From contig JAPEIS010000015.1 in assembly GCA_029531795.1 (NCBI GenBank), positions 682,001-746,000 of the forward strand: a stretch of DNA of 64,000 nucleotides, given 5' to 3'. Under the pieces are notes generated by a model. The model saw only the letters and a program-made list of their open reading frames with translations, did no database searches and was not told the DNA's origin. How positions within the stretch are numbered: position 1 is the stretch's first letter; each line of letters begins with the position of its first letter. The position numbers were made by a program, and so were the translations under genes. This DNA is from Sclerotinia nivalis. Its lineage: Eukaryota > Ascomycota > Leotiomycetes > Helotiales > Sclerotiniaceae. Shown piece after piece: positions 47,729 through 58,369 of the stretch.

Positions 47729-49467
47729 CTACGTTCTCGCAGTAGGGTTCCAAGATGAGTATTTGACCACCTGACGAGCGTGTCCATATATACCAATTGT
47801 TGCCAAGAATAACAAATAAAATGGATAAGCAATTGAGAACTTGATGATCATCAATCTTGACGCAAACTCGGATTTAACTTGGTTGGTGACCCAAAGTGTG
47901 CCTATCAAACAAAAAATGCTGTTGATTGGTTAGCAATGAAATTGAATGAGCGGATATGAAAATCTTACCTGACGAAGAAAAACCACTCAGAAACTGGATA
48001 CTGGAAGAACACCGTTTTCCAGAACGCTGCTGGGGTCAAGGGGAAATTGAGAAATAGGAAGCTCGCCACGAGGCAGAAAAACTGCGAAACGAGGTAGTAA
48101 CTTATTTCCCTAATCAGCAATAAATTGAGGAGTCCAAATCTTGTAGTAAAGATTCTTTTCCCTTGTCTTGCTCGATTGAACGTCAAAATCGTATGCCGGA
48201 GCGTGCACTCGGACCATCCTTGTGCCCACCTCAGACGTTGTTTCCAGAAGGCTGGAAAGGTTGTGGGTGCTAACTCATATGACACAACATTCAAATCGTG
48301 AACAGTGTTGCCTCCTCTGGCTACAACTCGAAGCGCGGAATCAATATCCTCAGTAAGCATACTCCCATCCATCTTCATCTCTCGAAGAAGTGATGTTCTC
48401 CAAAATCCATTGGATCCCGTGAATAGACCAAAACCCCAGATGGTGGCTCTTCCCGGATGTGAAACGGCATAAATTTTGTCAAATTCTATGCTGATGAGAC
48501 TAGTGAGGAAGGAAGCGGCGCTATTGAAAACAATGCAACGGCCCTGAACAATATCAACCTTCTCCTTATTTTTTATGAAACGTTCAATTGCCCATCTCGG
48601 GCTGTGTGGGTGCATAAAATGATCACAATCATAAATAGCAGTGATATCAGAGCCGGTGTCTAGGCTGAGGTAGTAATTGAGATTGTCGGCTTTCGATGTG
48701 GAGCCTTCAACTTTAATGATTCGAAGTTGGGAATATTTGGCGGCTGCTTCCCACATCTCGTTCTCGAGGGGTAGGATTGGAACAGGTGTGTTGTAAACAA
48801 CGTTGATGCGAATTTTATCAACTGGATACTCCAATTTCTCACACGCATACTTAATTCTATCCATTATGATGTCTTGCTCATTAGGAAGATATGCAACAAT
48901 GACCATGTCTAAGATTAATAGGTCATCTTCTGGTGTAGGGAACTTCCAGCCCTTTTCAGCAGCCTCCGTAACTGCGACACGAGCCTGTCGACTTGGTTCC
49001 ATGCTCATAAATGCCTCTAGAGCTGTAGAAGCAGCAATGATGAAATTGGTAAAGTTATATATGAACCAGAAAACTTCTAGAAGTTTTGTCGGAAATAGCA
49101 TATATGCAAATATAGATGTGGTAAAATAGGACGAAACGAGGAGAAAGGGAGTCCATTCGTGTATAAAATTGGAGCATCTTCCAAAACTGTTGCGAATGGC
49201 AACGGAGGTCGAGATTTTGGATCTTTGGCCGCGACTCGGAGGAGGCACAAGTTCTTCTTGGGCAGGAAATTGGAAAGCATTCTGCTTCTCGCGAATGCTG
49301 TTCTGTGATGCTGAGCTTGGAGCATCGTGAATGGTAACATGTGCATCTTTAGTTGTTCTGCTCACAGATGAGCCTGGAGAGCCATCACGTCCAGGGTTGA
49401 AAGACTGAGGGCTGTTGTATCTAGGAAGCTCTTCGATTGTGAAGGTTTCATCGCCATGATTTGCCAT
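47729..49467 (-). CDS. Glycosyltransferase family 2 polysaccharide synthase (cellulose/hyaluronan synthase-like)
   Basis: Processive GT2 enzymes polymerise sugars from UDP-donors at the plasma membrane and export the chain. Two exons (49467-47969 and 47918-47729) encode 562 residues; the 50-nt intron has a GCTAACC branch site. After a disordered N-terminus of about 95 residues come two membrane segments (about 105-155). The cytosolic catalytic domain shows A-Y-L-P-N-E, S-K-A-D-N-L-N-Y, D-C-D at about 280-282 (the DxD), T-E-D at about 372-374 and the Q-R-L-R-W motif at about 410-414, so all catalytic landmarks are intact. At least three membrane segments follow. The ATG at 49467 is preferred; an upstream in-frame ATG at 49491 would add 8 residues. 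The linkage made is not readable from sequence. Confidence 0.92.
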
Positions 49468-51476
49468 TTTTTCGAAGTGGTATAAGTACACAGGTGATTC
49501 AGCGATTGCTAATGTGTGCTGTTATAGAAAAGACGGAAAGAGCGCCACCAGGGACAAATGGAAGGTCAAAAAAACCAAAGAGACAGTTGTTGTGCAAATA
49601 GCAATCTCTATGAAGCAACGTCCAGAATTCAATTATAAAATAATAGCAGAATATGAAATTGTTATTTTAGTTCGAGCCAAAGCTCGGCTTCAGGCTAGCT
49701 TTACCGGAATTGAGAGTTGACAAGGAGATGAGACGAACAGCTTAGTGTTGTAATAGTGACTTATTGAATTTGCCGTGGAAAAAAAGGCATAAAACAAGAA
49801 AGATCAGCATCCACTAATGGTACTGTCTATCGCGAGCGGCGGCTTACCCTCGGAGCGTTGGATACACATGTTTTTCAAAAAGATTAAATGCTAAGAAACA
49901 ACAACCCACGATTGAATATGCCTAGAAGTGGGCTTCAACATTGAGGAAAATCCCATCTATGATCGGAGGCATGGGTGGATGTAGATCTGGAATTCCAAGT
50001 GCCACAAGCTTACTGAGCTATTCGCATAAGAAAAATCACCGATTATTGTCGAAGAGCAACTCGTCTGAAGAAATTTTATCATCGTTAAAAGACCTCGACG
50101 ATAGCATAATGCTTTGTTTGAGCTGTGGAGGAAGGTGGATAGGGTTAGAGGGGGAAATGTGGGTAGGGGTAGAGAGAGGAAGATGAGTTAGGGGTAAGAC
50201 AAAGAAGAGGTTCACGGGCTTAGCAAGGAGCCGTGACGCGCCAAGAAAGCATGTCCACTTGGTGGTCCGATCTTTTAATTCTCACCGCCTTAATAGAACA
50301 TAATAGACTAGGTTAGATAGAATAGCTACAAATTTACTTAATGTTTTGATTACAAAATAGATTGTTTAGAATAAATTCTTCGGTAGTTATGTATCACACC
50401 AATCAGATTGATCCCAACACGAAGACGAAGAAAAGCTCGAACATTGTAAATTAATTTCACAACTTTTCCATCTTCAAACCCAAAACCCCGTAATCTTACA
50501 CTTCCCACATCATTTTCACCCCTGCAACTGTTTCCTAACCCGAGGTTGTCCTGGGATATCTGGCTCTGGATAAACTTATGCCCGGAACATATATAGGACT
50601 CGCGCGTGCAAACCAGAAAAGAAGCACCCTCTTGTACTCAAGATCTACAAACTACAAGCTCCGAATTCCAAGGTGACCAGCCCATTTCAGTGCGATCTGA
50701 AAGGGGAGGGGGAATAAATCGAAAAATGGCATGCAGTCCCTACTCGCAACAAGACTAAGTCAGGGTGCCCAATAGTCCGGACTAGCAGACTAGATTTAAG
50801 CTTTCAATGATCACAAATTCTTTGAATGTTTGAATTTAATTCAATGTTTCAAATAGTTTAAATATTCTAACTATATTTAATATTCGGGGGGTTGTGGATA
50901 TTTGAGTATAATTCATTATTTTAATATCCCAAATAAATTCAGGAATCCAAAAAGCTTCTTATTGTTGGACTGCAGTCCAGACTATTGGATACCCTGCAAC
51001 AAGTTACAACTGAAGTCGTTGCTTTATCACAGTGGGACCAAAGCGGTGTAAACTTACACCCAGAGAACCAGCCTAACTGGAAAATGAAAACAAGCGTCAT
51101 GGCATTGCCTTTGTGGGGATTTGAGCTGATACCCATCTAACTTTTGACGAGCAAGCATCTGGAAAACCCTGAAGGAACGTGCTGAGGATTCGCACGCGCG
51201 TTTTAGCTTCAAATGTAAATAAAACAGCAACTTAAAGGCTTTTATCATTTTATACTAAATTTAAGACTAAGTTTGATCTATACATCGGCCCGAGTGCTTA
51301 GCAAACATACTGGTAGTTCCATGTAATAGCTCGTCGCTTCAGGATCTCCATCTAAAGGAGTTGATTAGCACCATGTGCAGCCCTGTCGTTAAGATGAAAA
51401 GTGCGATAAAGTTCTTGCATATACTTCAGAAAAGCACTGGAGTTCGGAATCCGCCTCTGTCTTTCTAGTTTCGCAT
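49468..51476. promoter_or_regulatory. 2-kb divergent promoter region of GT2 and GH16-acyltransferase fusion genes
   Basis: The GT2 gene is transcribed leftward and the fusion gene rightward from this shared region, which would allow joint control. It contains the hAT-like MITE at 50761-50996 and, nearby, a TATATAGGA element at 50591. A 75-codon plus-strand frame at 49959-50186 has no motif and is not called. No specific binding sites were identified. Confidence 0.45.
50761..50996. mobile_element. hAT-like MITE, copy 1 (236 bp)
   Basis: Termini are inverted: the left reads CAGGGTGCCCAATAGTCCGG and the right, reversed, CAGGGTATCCAATAGTCTGG, both followed by ACT. The interior is AT-rich and non-coding. 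CAGGG-type ends suggest the hAT superfamily, whose members create 8-bp target duplications. The flanks GACTAAGT and CAACAAGT match at five of eight bases, so a duplication may have decayed. A related copy lies at 55800-56031. Confidence 0.82.
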
Positions 51477-54400
51477 TTGCATGCTTCGATCAAGATGTAT
51501 TTTCATTCTCTTTACTTCATTGTTTTTGCCCTGGGCTTATTAAACAAAGCCGCAGCAGATTCAACTTCGAATTGCTCTTGTGGTTATTATGATCCAGCGA
51601 CGGAAAACCTATTTACTGATTTTTTGATTGTTTACTTCAACGAAACGACCACATTCCCTTCCGACGTTTTCCAGAACCAAGAATACGCAAATCTGTACGA
51701 AAAAAGCTGGAATGCGAGATATAGGCAAGGTGCCGATCCATCAAATGTCCAGATCACAAATTCAACATCTAGTGGCATCAGGAACTCCTCATCACTGGAG
51801 TTCACAATAAATCCACCAACTGAACAGCATCTCGTCAAAGGGGGCTCTATTCGGACTTTGAGATCTGATATCCAATACGGTTCTTTCAGATCAATGATTC
51901 GGCCGGCTCAAGCTTGGGCTGGAGGCACGGGTATGTCGATGCTTCTTAAGTACAACGAGACACAAAATATTCAGATCAATAGTCTGAACGCCCAAAAGCC
52001 TACAGATGCCTGGATCAATACTTTGATGGGAGACGAGTTTCCTAATCGTGTATACGGACTTAATTTCAGCACTTTGGCCAACAATGCTTCTTATAGTCCG
52101 GAGATCAATCCTTGGGATTTCACGGAAATCCGCCTAGACTGGACGAAGGATGCTGTTCGATTCTATATCGGGAATGTACTAGCCCGGTCAGTCTCAACCA
52201 AGAATGAAAGCAGTAAAAGATTTCCGGTCACTCCATCACCACTAATCTTTAAGCTTTGGTCGAACGGAGATTCATATTTTACCCAGGGACCACCGACAGA
52301 GAAAACTCGGGCCAATCTTGGGTGGACTCGATCGTTCTTCAACTCGTCGACCATGACCAAAGAGCAGCACAAAGAATTTGACACTAGATGCGCTGTTACA
52401 GATGCATGCTTGATGGACGACATATCGTTGCGGGGCTATACTGAGTTTGGTGTGGATTCTATCACGAAATGGGAGCCAACACACCATGAAAGCGGAATTC
52501 GAACTTTTGCTTACATTTGTCTCTCTTGTTCTGTCGCCCTTACTGTACTCTTACTTTGCAACGTTACTTTCCAGAGGTGGCCTACAAAGGATTCCAAAGC
52601 TCCGAAGGAACCAAAGGTATTTAGCTGTTACCGCTTGCCACCACAAATTTCCAATTCCAAGTTTCTTCTGTCTTCGGAGACTACGCCAACAACATCGACG
52701 AGATCTTCTTCTTTAGAAGCTAAAAATCAAAAAGATGATCTCGAAATCACAGAAGTTGGATTTGCGCCCGCAGCTTCATCACTCACACTCAAAGACATGA
52801 TCAATCAAGAAGGCAAATATATGACAAATAATTCTTTCGCAGCATCTCGACAACCTTCCACTTCAAACATGAGCGGGTTCACTTTGAACGATTCGAGGGC
52901 TGTAACACCCAAAAGTTCAGCTTATCTTGGCAAGGACAGTCATGCAAACCTAGACGATGTGACTCTGCAGAATTCGTTCATCTTCAACCAACAGCCAGCA
53001 GAAATATCGGAGAATAAAGACTGGCCAATGCCTGGTGCCACCAAAACTACTGAAAATGAAGCTTCTCGACCAGCACCTCCAAATCACGCTGCATCAGAAG
53101 TTCCAGCTCCCATTGCTTTCCCAGCAACACCCATCAATGCTCGTCCAGCACCCACCAAGCGAATCGAATACTTAGCAGGTCTTATATCAATCGCCACGTT
53201 AATGGTGACTTTGATTCATTTTATCTTTACATTTTCACCAGCGATGGGTATGATTGGAGCTCTTGAGCACTACAGTTATGAAATCACAATTCGGAAGACC
53301 ATTGGATCATATCTCCTCAATCAGATTCTCCTTGGACTTTTTTTCATCACATCCACTCGTTTCCTTATCAGTCGTTACCTACGCACTGGAGATCTTGGAA
53401 GTATAGCTGAGAAGGCCACTGGAAGAACATTCCGTGTCATAATTCCCATTGCGGCTTGCGCTTTGCTCGAGTACTTTCTGATGGATGTCGGAGCCCTCGC
53501 CTGGCTGGAATATCTTCCAAGTATAACTTACACAACATGGCCCTATGCTGTGGAATTCACAGATTTTTCTCATTACATCTCCGAAGTCCTCGAATTGGTG
53601 TACCTGCTTCCTAACGCAGCTCCACAGATCACCTACAACTATTGTACGGGTGTTCTTTGGACTATCCCTGTACAGATTGAAGGTTCTTGGATCACACTTT
53701 TGGGATGTATCGTGGTTAGAGAGATTAAGACTCCTTGGAAACGTATGTGTTACTATGCATTTTGTATTGTGAATCACTGGTACGCTCAGTCGTGGGGCAC
53801 TTTCTTCTGGTTCGGAGTCCTTTACACCGATCTAGACGTCACCTTCAAATACAAAAAGTGGCTCAAAGAACACGCTATTGTCCTCCGGACCGGCATCTTT
53901 CTTGGTTCCTTGCTCGCCATTGCTGGTCTATCAAACGATTTGATCACTGCGTGGACTGGCTTCTCTCTACCTATCGTAGAACGCGGTATTCATCCAGATC
54001 CCGAGACCGGCCTTCCAATCGCACAAACAGCGAATGCAGGATATCCAGAATATTTCAACCCTCGTTTCAACGGAATTTTCTTTGCCGTCGGCCTTCAATT
54101 CGTCATTGAAAATTGCTACCCCGTTCAATATTTCCTATCGATGAAGCTTTGGATAATGCTATTTCCGCACATATTCACCATTTATTTAATCCATGGCTTG
54201 ATATGGTGGTCCCTTGGTAGTGTGGTATGTGTGCACCTGGCTGCCAATACTTCGCTTCCTTATTGGTCGGTTGTTTTGATCACAGCTATAGTTTGCTACG
54301 GAACTTTGTTTGCATCATTACCGATACTTACGCCTGTGGTGGAAACATTAGGAAAGAATGTTACGGGTAATATTTGGAGAATGGCGCACGCCAAGCCGGC

Positions 54401-54536
54401 TCCTAGAAGGAAGACGTTGTTTCCCTTTCCAGATAGGCTCTTCTTGAATTATGAAGATAAGAAAGAAGAAGTTATAGACGGACAGAAGGATGTAGAGAAG
54501 AAGGCTGGAGTCAGAGTTCATGAGGAGGAAATGTGA
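51477..54536 (+). CDS. GH16-like jelly roll fused to acyltransferase-3-like membrane domain
   Basis: Single exon, 1019 residues. Residues 1-27 are a signal peptide (ATGs at codons 1 and 7). Residues about 35-325 resemble the GH16/concanavalin-like beta jelly roll, with several N-glycosylation sequons, but where active members carry E-x-D-x-E this protein has N-I-Q-I-N (164-168), so hydrolysis is unlikely. A membrane span at about 343-362 is followed by a Ser/Thr-rich, probably cytosolic linker (about 370-555). From about 560 to 980 come roughly ten membrane segments of acyltransferase-3 type. Its first helix ends in the expected His (L-I-H-F), and a later segment (S-W-G-T-F-F-W-F-G-V-L) is related to the neighbour at 44579. 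The likely job is to bind a surface glycan and acylate it. The acyl donor and acceptor are unknown. Confidence 0.86.
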   Translation: MHASIKMYFHSLYFIVFALGLLNKAAADSTSNCSCGYYDPATENLFTDFLIVYFNETTTFPSDVFQNQEYANLYEKSWNARYRQGADPSNVQITNSTSSGIRNSSSLEFTINPPTEQHLVKGGSIRTLRSDIQYGSFRSMIRPAQAWAGGTGMSMLLKYNETQNIQINSLNAQKPTDAWINTLMGDEFPNRVYGLNFSTLANNASYSPEINPWDFTEIRLDWTKDAVRFYIGNVLARSVSTKNESSKRFPVTPSPLIFKLWSNGDSYFTQGPPTEKTRANLGWTRSFFNSSTMTKEQHKEFDTRCAVTDACLMDDISLRGYTEFGVDSITKWEPTHHESGIRTFAYICLSCSVALTVLLLCNVTFQRWPTKDSKAPKEPKVFSCYRLPPQISNSKFLLSSETTPTTSTRSSSLEAKNQKDDLEITEVGFAPAASSLTLKDMINQEGKYMTNNSFAASRQPSTSNMSGFTLNDSRAVTPKSSAYLGKDSHANLDDVTLQNSFIFNQQPAEISENKDWPMPGATKTTENEASRPAPPNHAASEVPAPIAFPATPINARPAPTKRIEYLAGLISIATLMVTLIHFIFTFSPAMGMIGALEHYSYEITIRKTIGSYLLNQILLGLFFITSTRFLISRYLRTGDLGSIAEKATGRTFRVIIPIAACALLEYFLMDVGALAWLEYLPSITYTTWPYAVEFTDFSHYISEVLELVYLLPNAAPQITYNYCTGVLWTIPVQIEGSWITLLGCIVVREIKTPWKRMCYYAFCIVNHWYAQSWGTFFWFGVLYTDLDVTFKYKKWLKEHAIVLRTGIFLGSLLAIAGLSNDLITAWTGFSLPIVERGIHPDPETGLPIAQTANAGYPEYFNPRFNGIFFAVGLQFVIENCYPVQYFLSMKLWIMLFPHIFTIYLIHGLIWWSLGSVVCVHLAANTSLPYWSVVLITAIVCYGTLFASLPILTPVVETLGKNVTGNIWRMAHAKPAPRRKTLFPFPDRLFLNYEDKKEEVIDGQKDVEKKAGVRVHEEEM

Positions 54537-54769
54537 TTATGTTTGTTATTTTTACGCTTGAAGGATAGATGTATGATGTCAAGAATGATATTTTTAATAT
54601 ATATAGTAGTTGTCATGTAGAATTTTAAAAACTCGATAACAAAAAAAGCCATCAGATGCAGCAGCTATTTAGGATTCATGTTCCAAGATCATTTTTGAAG
54701 AGATAAGCACTCGAAATGAGAAATGAGAAAAAATCTGGTTGACGGGCTTAAGAGTGAGTTCTCAAACCA

Positions 54770-56205
54770 TCATGCTTTCTTCGCAACTTCAATGACAATT
54801 TTCTTCGCTGATACACCTTTCCGAAGGATATCAAGGCCATCCTGTACTCTTTCCAAACCACCTTGAAGAACTTCCGGATCAGGCTTAGCCAAAAACTTTC
54901 CCTTAGCCAATGCCGCTGGTAAGTATTTCCGCCAAACCGCATCACCTATATCGAGATCCACAAGCGCTACATCCAAACCATTTACTACATCATAGTCAGT
55001 CAAATCATTTGTAACAATATGCGTTGAGAGAAAACATACCAAGTATAGGCTCAACATCATACTCATTCGGTAAAGGTGGCAATAAGCAGGCAAACTTGCT
55101 GGCATCAATATGGTGACTGATTTTGGCACAAATATTTTGAGTCGAAGCTTCTGAGATGCAATCGAATACGGCATCGCCTTTTTGAAGGATTGCCAGGATG
55201 TCTTGGATGACGGTTGGTGATTTATGGTCGAAAATATGGGTGGCGCCAAGGCTTTTGACAAAATTGTGGTTTTGGGCTCCTGCAGTTGTGACTACAGTGT
55301 AGCCGGCTGCTACTGCTAATCTTCATAATATTATCAATATATGGGTCTGGGACATAATGTATCACAGATACACTCACTGAATAGCCGAAGCACCGCAACT
55401 CGAACTGCCACCCCAAATCAAAATCTTCTTTCCCGTTGGCACCGGCTCAAGCACCGGAAGTGGCAATCCCAAAATCTTGAAGAGTCCCGCCGAAGCTGAT
55501 GACGTATCAAGTGGTAAAACGGCGGCACTAGCCAGCGGAATATCGTCCGGAACCACAGAAACGAGAAGCTCGCGACAAGTAGCGTAGCGTTGAAATCCGG
55601 TGTTTTGAACGATTCGTGTGAGCATCCCATCGCATTGCCCTAAAACTCGTTGGCCAATCTGGAAACGGGTTACAGCGGATCCGAGTTGGACGATTGTGCC
55701 CGAGACGTCTGCGCCGACGATCCAGGGGTAGGGCATGCTGTAGTAGGGAATGTCTTGCAGCTATGGATATAATATTAGTGATACGGAGTAGATGAGGGAC
55801 AGGGTATCCAATAGTTCAGACTACAGTCCAACAATCAAGGCCTTTGGATTATTGAATCTGATTGAAATATTCAAATAATTCAAAATTTTGATTAAGTTCA
55901 AGTATTCAAAAATTTTGAGCCCGATTAAAACATTCAGATGATTTTAAACAATAAATTATTTTCAAATATTTAAACCTTTTCTAACATTGGAAGCTCAAAT
56001 AGTCAACTAGCCCAGACTATGGGAAACTCTGATGAGGCGGTTAGACGGGGAGACAAACCTTCCAGTCTGATGGATTAACAGCCGCATAGGCTACTTCAAT
56101 GACTACTTCGTTCTCGCTGGGGTTAGGTATTGGACCAGGTCCTACTTCCATCCGTGCTTTCTCCGCAGGCATCCAGGCTGCTTGGTTGTTTATAATTGGA
56201 GACAT
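54770..56205 (-). CDS. Medium-chain dehydrogenase/reductase (zinc-type or enoyl-reductase-like)
   Basis: NAD(P)H-dependent oxidoreductase of the MDR superfamily. Four exons (56205-56059, 55760-55378, 55320-55040, 54984-54770) encode 341 residues, the usual size. The N-terminal GroES-like half has A-A-V-N-P-S-D-W and P-W-I-V-G-A-D-V-S-G-T motifs. The Rossmann half has W-G-G-S-S-S-C-G-A-S-A-I-Q. No structural zinc Cys cluster is seen, which favours the quinone-oxidoreductase or trans-enoyl-reductase-like branch common in secondary metabolism. Introns 2 and 3 are 57 and 55 nt; intron 1 is 298 nt because a 232-bp MITE sits in it. It is divergent from a C2H2-Zn2Cys6 regulator, which may control it. 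Confidence 0.9.
55800..56031. mobile_element. hAT-like MITE, copy 2 (232 bp), inside an intron
   Basis: The left end is CAGGGTATCCAATAGTTCAG; the right end, reversed, is CAGAGTTTCCCATAGTCTGG. The interior is AT-rich and non-coding. The eight flanking bases are ATGAGGGA on the left and ATGAGGCG on the right, six of eight identical, as expected for an old hAT target duplication. The element lies wholly within intron 1 of the MDR gene and leaves the GTTTGT donor and CATAG acceptor intact. Confidence 0.85.
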
Positions 56206-56669
56206 TTTGAAAGGGGTTGGAAATATTTCCTATGTTTTAGATGATTGTCTGTGTGTATCTTGATGGATAGAAGATACTTGACTGTCCCATATATACCTAT
56301 ATGTGACCGTAGGAAGTGTCTTGAAGTGAGATCTGAGTTCCCTTATAAGAACATCGACGGAAATCCATGGCAGAACTATCATCGTGCATCGAAGACAAGA
56401 AATCAAGGAGTAGATGGACAAAATGAGTATACAATTACAAATTGACAAAATGAGCCTTCGGTTAACCCCATTTGGTAATTCTGAGCCCCACTTTGAATTT
56501 TGATTATTAATAAGGCCACGGAACTCCGTCGCTGCTCTGCTTAGTCCATGATTATCAACACACGTTAAATAACTAAAACCATACTCTGATTGTATGAAGC
56601 TACCAAAGTTCTCCGGAGCTTTATTATTTTTGTTATACGACCAAACATTTTAGAACAATCTTTGCCGGC
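56206..56669. promoter_or_regulatory. Divergent promoter between MDR gene and C2H2-Zn2Cys6 regulator
   Basis: 464 bp separate the two start codons on opposite strands. An inverted TATA-like TATATAGG lies near 56290. Such head-to-head pairing often means the regulator controls its partner. I could not identify a specific binding site. Confidence 0.4.
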
Positions 56670-58369
56670 ATGGAACCAAACCAGACCGCCAGCGAAAAGT
56701 TCACGTGCAGTATTTGTGGAAAGGATTGCGGGAATAGTTAGGCGCTTCTCATCAAGTTTACAAGAAATACTAATTGTATGACATAGGGAAATCTCAACTC
56801 CGTCATACATCTTATTGTCGGAGAGTTAAGGCCCAAGGGGGTGTAAAATCGAGAAAGCGAAGCTGTTTGGCTTGTACTAAGGCTAAAACTCAGTGCGATT
56901 TGCATCCAACATGTTCGCGATGCACAACAAGGAACCTTAGCTGCGTTTATCGTGAGGGGCCTCAACTCTCGGGGAGTAATATACCAGAGCCAGTAGTTGG
57001 GAAGCTCTTGGAAAATGATACAAATCAGGTTGAAGAGGTGCCTTTGATCTCATCTTCATCAGATGTTGCTGCGCCGGCATTGGATATATATGAAACTGCC
57101 ATCACTTCGTACCCATTGCAAAGTTCAGATATCAACACTCAGGATATATTATCACTAGATTTACTAGGAGAAAGCTGGGATTTGCAGATTTCGGACTTCC
57201 TCCCAGAGCATACAGGATTTCCATTTCTCGGAACCACCCCTTATTCTACACAACCTTCCCCGCGACTTGTTCAGACAGAATCGAGCCCAATTTTCACAAA
57301 CTTTCAAGTCAAAGACAACTGGCCATACTATAGACTGTACAACCAACCAGCCCCAAAAGCTCCAATAGCATTCGCACCGCGCAAATCATCCAAGAGTCAA
57401 TTCTCACTAAATAGGAACTACATACTATGTACTCTACCAACCTATCCGTCAATGATGCTTCCTAGCAACGGCGATATCCCTCCACCATTTATCCATCCTC
57501 ATTTCAACAATCGCAAAGCGCTTCCCGGACCTCTGGGGATATGTGCTACATTGGTACGTTGGACGACGATAAAGGACAAGGACAGCGCCGTACATATCTG
57601 GCGATGTATTAGGATGGAGATTGATAGGCTATGCGCCGAAGTTCGTTACCCGCCTTATTTGCAGAATTTTCATAGTAACAGTAACAGTATCCAACATATA
57701 ATGAAGAAGATGCTGTAGCCGCTCTCCAAGCAATGACCGTGTATTTTCTTCTTCGCCTTTCGGAAGATAATGAGGAAGCGACGAATTTTGATGCTCCCTT
57801 GATTCATACAATGATCGTAAGTGATTTCGATTTCATTTCCTATGTTGTTATGGTTTTGTGTCGTTGAGCTTATGATAAGGCAATAGAAAGTTGCGACGCA
57901 AGTTGTTCACCTGTCGAAGAACTTTTCCAATGATAGCATACCTTCATGGAAACAATGGGCTTTAGCCGAGTCTCTACGCCGGTAAGCAGGTCACTTAACC
58001 CTATCGTCGTATGAATCTACCATTCTAGAAGAACAACCCACTAACCTAACCCTATTATGACCCAGCACAATAATAATCATCTTCTTCATCGATCTCTTCT
58101 TCGACCTCTCTTCCGCACTTCCAGAATACCGATGCGATGGAAGCCGTCTAGCATCTATGGCGCTCCCCTGTTCACGCAAACTTTGGAGAGCAACTACAAA
58201 CGAAGAGTGGGAAAACGAGTATTTAAGTACAATGAAAAGCGAACCGCTCACATATGGGCATTTACTAGATTCTCAATCTAGACCTGCGGATCACATGCTT
58301 GATGGGTGGTTATCACAGTTGGATGAATTTGGAATGCTGGTTTTGGCTGCGGCGAGTTCAGCTTCGTGA
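56670..58369 (+). CDS. C2H2-type plus Zn2Cys6 dual zinc-finger transcription factor
   Basis: Five exons (56670-56736, 56787-57640, 57688-57816, 57887-57981, 58066-58369) encode 482 residues with consistent phases. A C-x2-C-x12-H-x4-C finger lies at about residues 13-34, split by the first intron. It is followed directly by a Zn2Cys6 cluster at about 49-75 (C-x2-C-x6-C-x5-C-x2-C-x6-C, spacing by eye). The later exons encode the usual helical C-terminal region: E-E-D-A-V-A-A-L-Q-A-M, Y-F-L-L-R and a C-R-K-L-W-x-A-x-x-x-x-E-W motif. The reading frame has to be rebuilt across intron 2 (GTTCGT donor, 47 nt), which matters because the unspliced frame ends at 57718. Related regulators are often cluster-specific; here the divergent MDR gene is the obvious candidate target. 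Confidence 0.87.

Noticed and set aside
41531..58369. Whole right half read as one secondary-metabolite gene cluster with the MDR gene and regulator
   Set aside because: There is no backbone enzyme of secondary metabolism in this block; the GT2 and acyltransferases fit polysaccharide work, and the MDR pair is better treated as a separate unit.
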